In this document: piece after piece, positions 49,550 to 51,812 of the stretch | Layout: each line of letters opens with the position of its first letter | Position numbering within the stretch: the first letter of the stretch is position 1 | Source of the DNA: Paracraurococcus lichenis | Lineage (GTDB): Bacteria; Pseudomonadota; Alphaproteobacteria; Acetobacterales; Acetobacteraceae | Reading direction: 5' to 3' | DNA length: 51,812 nucleotides | Assembly (NCBI RefSeq): GCF_030657435.1 | Contig: NZ_JAUTWS010000044.1 | Coordinates: 1 to 51,812 of the forward strand | The notes under the pieces: model-generated | What the model saw: the letters and a program-made list of their open reading frames with translations, nothing else | Told to the model about the DNA's origin: nothing | Database searches by the model: none | Program-made: the position numbers and the translations under genes

Positions 49550-51812
49550 ACCGTGAATACCTTCATCACTTCGTCGCCGAAGTGGTTGATCACCTTCACC
49601 GCGACCCGCCCCGTGGCAGGACGCGGGAATGGGCGAGATGTGTCACGGTAAAGGGTAGCCCAGGCTTCCTCGTCGATCTCGGCGCGGAGGGCAGCCTTCA
49701 GCGACTTGTAGGGGTCTTGGGCGCCGAGGAAGTAGGCGTGCCGGACGTAGAAACTTTCCTCATTATAGTCGGTGTCGATGAACCAAGCCGCGATGCTCTT
49801 CGTGTCGCCGGAGCGGATATCGCCGGTCTGCGGGTCAAAAACGTCGACACCGATAATGCGGATGCGGACGTGATCAGGCTGGCCTGACACCGGTTCCACC
49901 ACCAAGTCCGGCTCCCCGAACACCACGAACAGGTTGCCCTTGCCGGTGTTCTTCAGGTCGGCGGCCATGTGGAGGTCGGGGTTCATCCGCGCCTTCAAGA
50001 TCGGCATCGGCCCGAGCTTGGTAAGTTCGGAGGCATGCCCGTCGTAGTTGAAGGCTGCGGCGATGAGCACGTCAAACCGCGCCTCTGAGGCTTCGCGGGC
50101 AGCGGTGACAAGATCGGTACGGCTGAGGGTACCGAATTCCGGTCCGATCATTATGCCGGCGCGGCGCTCTGTCTCGCCCTCCAAAAAGCGGCCCTCGGCG
50201 CCGATGTAGTTCCCGGGCCAGGAATGAAGGCTTGTGAAGTGGATCTTATCGGCCTTCCGCGTCTGGTGAACGCCGGCGGTACGAAGGTTATCCAGCACCA
50301 TGGCAGCAAAATCGAGCGGCGGTGTCGCGGCTTTCCGGCGTGTGCCAGGAGTAGCCGCTCCCAATAGCTCGTCCTCATCGGCGGGCACCATTCGATGCGG
50401 CGAGAGGCTTTCGACGGTGAAGGGGCCGGCCACGCGAATACGCGTCAAGTCTTCATAAGGTCGATCGTAGATGAATTCGATCTCAGCCCGGCGAGCAATC
50501 GAGGCATCGATGCGCCGCTGCCGTTCGTTCCTGGCTGCCCGCCAAGCGGCGTGGATTTTAGCAGTTTCGCTCGGCCAAGAGGGGTCGGCCTCGCGCGGGA
50601 TCTGCCATTCCTCCCACGCCTTTCCAATCGCGGCGTTGAGCTTGTCGCGGAGAGGTTCAATGATCTGGTTACCCTCTTTCCACAGGACGTCGATCTCTGC
50701 ATTGCTTGCAATAGATCTCAACGTGATTAGGGGTGCGCGATCGTAAACGAATCCATGTCGAATATCGTTGAACGTGCCGGTTTCGGCTTGGATTTTTCCG
50801 GAGACGGATTGCTCTTTTGCCCGACCTTCACGGCTATCGGCGAGAAGATAGTATGGATACCTCGTCGACATCAGGCGGGTACGAGCCAGCGCCATTGCGA
50901 CACGAGAAGTGTCAATAGTAATCCAGCGCCGCCCCCATTGCTCAGCAACAGTGGCGGTGGTTCCGGACCCGCAGGTAGGATCGAGGACTAAATCACCTGG
51001 ATCGGTTGTCATGAGTATACAACGCTCTACAACTTCTTTATTAGTCTCGACAACGTATATTTTCTCCCCGCCGAAGCCGGATGGCTTCAGGTCAAACCAT
51101 TCAGAAGTGACGCCTACTCTTCGGTTAGCATCCCGATATCTCTTCCACAGCAGGCTTTTACCCACGGAAACCAAATATCCCGCCTTCGCTACTCGTTCGA
51201 GGCCAGTGATCGAAAGCGACCAGCCACGAGCGCCCGCGGGAACATGGCTTTTTCCTTCAAAAACAAAAGGCGTTCGTGACGTCTCGCTCCCGGTTTGAGA
51301 AGTCGTATTGTCAAGACGAAGAATCCTTCCTTCTGGAATAGGATCAAAACCCATTTTTTGCTTAAGAGATAAGTCGATGATCTGGCCATCGCGCGTTTCT
51401 ACGCACACATAGCGCTCCTTTGGATTATCAATCGGCGGCTTAGCAACCGTCATCTTTCGAATTTTTGCATAGCTCAAATCTTTTGCGAACCATAGCAAAT
51501 AATCAAACACTGAAGGTATTGCACCACCTGATTGGCCAGTAGTTTTTGAAAATATAATTTGGCCGGCGAAATTGTTGGCGCCGAACACTTCATCCATAAC
51601 GGCGCGTACTCTGTGTACATTTTCATCGCTTATCTGAACAAAAATCGAACCTCTTTCATTTAATAACTCTCGCGCTACAGTGAGACGATCACGCAGGTAT
51701 GTTAGGTATGAGTGTATGCCGTCTTTCCATGTATCTCGGAATGCTTTTACCTGTTCCGGCTCACGCGACAAATCCTCGCGCTTACCATCTTTTACATCCC
51801 GGCTCTGCGTAG
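49546..51812 (-). CDS. Site-specific DNA methyltransferase, Mod-like (5' end beyond the window)
   Basis: At least 755 residues of a type III Mod-like DNA methyltransferase; the frame is open to the right edge, so the start and the catalytic DPPY motif lie outside. The visible beginning SREPEQVKAFRDTWKDGI, SYLTYLRDRL and ARELLNERGSIFVQISDENVH is the typical stretch after DPPY in these enzymes. The SAM motif DPTCGSGTTATVAEQWGR with the acidic TIDTSR follows, giving the beta-class motif order. The remaining 450 residues, unfamiliar in detail, should include target recognition and partner contacts. GC is lower in the N-terminal part. The helicase start overlaps its stop. A classical Res subunit is not downstream; one could lie upstream outside the window. 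Confidence 0.87.
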   Translation of the reverse strand, partial: TQSRDVKDGKREDLSREPEQVKAFRDTWKDGIHSYLTYLRDRLTVARELLNERGSIFVQISDENVHRVRAVMDEVFGANNFAGQIIFSKTTGQSGGAIPSVFDYLLWFAKDLSYAKIRKMTVAKPPIDNPKERYVCVETRDGQIIDLSLKQKMGFDPIPEGRILRLDNTTSQTGSETSRTPFVFEGKSHVPAGARGWSLSITGLERVAKAGYLVSVGKSLLWKRYRDANRRVGVTSEWFDLKPSGFGGEKIYVVETNKEVVERCILMTTDPGDLVLDPTCGSGTTATVAEQWGRRWITIDTSRVAMALARTRLMSTRYPYYLLADSREGRAKEQSVSGKIQAETGTFNDIRHGFVYDRAPLITLRSIASNAEIDVLWKEGNQIIEPLRDKLNAAIGKAWEEWQIPREADPSWPSETAKIHAAWRAARNERQRRIDASIARRAEIEFIYDRPYEDLTRIRVAGPFTVESLSPHRMVPADEDELLGAATPGTRRKAATPPLDFAAMVLDNLRTAGVHQTRKADKIHFTSLHSWPGNYIGAEGRFLEGETERRAGIMIGPEFGTLSRTDLVTAAREASEARFDVLIAAAFNYDGHASELTKLGPMPILKARMNPDLHMAADLKNTGKGNLFVVFGEPDLVVEPVSGQPDHVRIRIIGVDVFDPQTGDIRSGDTKSIAAWFIDTDYNEESFYVRHAYFLGAQDPYKSLKAALRAEIDEEAWATLYRDTSRPFPRPATGRVAVKVINHFGDEVMKVFTV

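Overview
The window is high-GC, densely packed DNA, read here as an alphaproteobacterial chromosome. The gene mix (ELM1-family glycosyltransferase-like protein, PhoX-type protein, molybdenum hydroxylase operon, tannase-family esterases, atypical type II secretion genes) suggests the Acetobacteraceae, for example the Roseomonas group. That placement is an inference from composition and gene content; no rRNA or other taxonomic marker is present.

Layout. 1-1563 holds two adjacent decayed insertion-sequence transposases (IS110-type and IS1380-type). 1737-16854 is mostly housekeeping: ELM1-like protein, orotate phosphoribosyltransferase (pyrE), a chemoreceptor, an orphan solute-binding protein, a PhoX-like protein, a class III aminotransferase, an O-antigen-ligase-like membrane protein, a polyprenyl diphosphate synthase, a tRNA-type N6-adenine methyltransferase, a SCO1/SenC copper protein and ribonucleotide reductase beta (nrdB). 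17318-23219 is a tightly coupled four-gene molybdenum hydroxylase operon with one Fe-S subunit, one FAD/4Fe-4S subunit and two tandem large catalytic subunits. 23539-25413 is a secreted phosphodiesterase/phosphatase-family protein.

25833-41319 is a type II secretion locus (gspK; gspG-gspO; gspE-gspF; gspH-I-J-L-M-C-like-D; a small lytic transglycosylase). Two tannase/feruloyl-esterase-family secreted enzymes are interleaved with it. One is translationally coupled to gspK and the other lies between gspF and gspH, so these esterases are good candidates for the cargo of this secreton.

41320 to the window end looks like an acquired defence region with lower GC and mixed codon use. It carries a three-gene SIR2 / small protein / SMC-like ATPase cassette matching the plan of Lamassu (DdmABC, ABC-three-component) systems. 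Next come an XRE regulator and a divergent small coiled-coil ORF that share a palindromic promoter. Last is a translationally coupled pair: a Mod-like DNA methyltransferase (cut by the right edge) and an SF1 helicase with an N-terminal RelE/ParE-toxin-like domain. The last pair is the least familiar system here. Functional calls rest on motifs and remembered family signatures; no database search was run.
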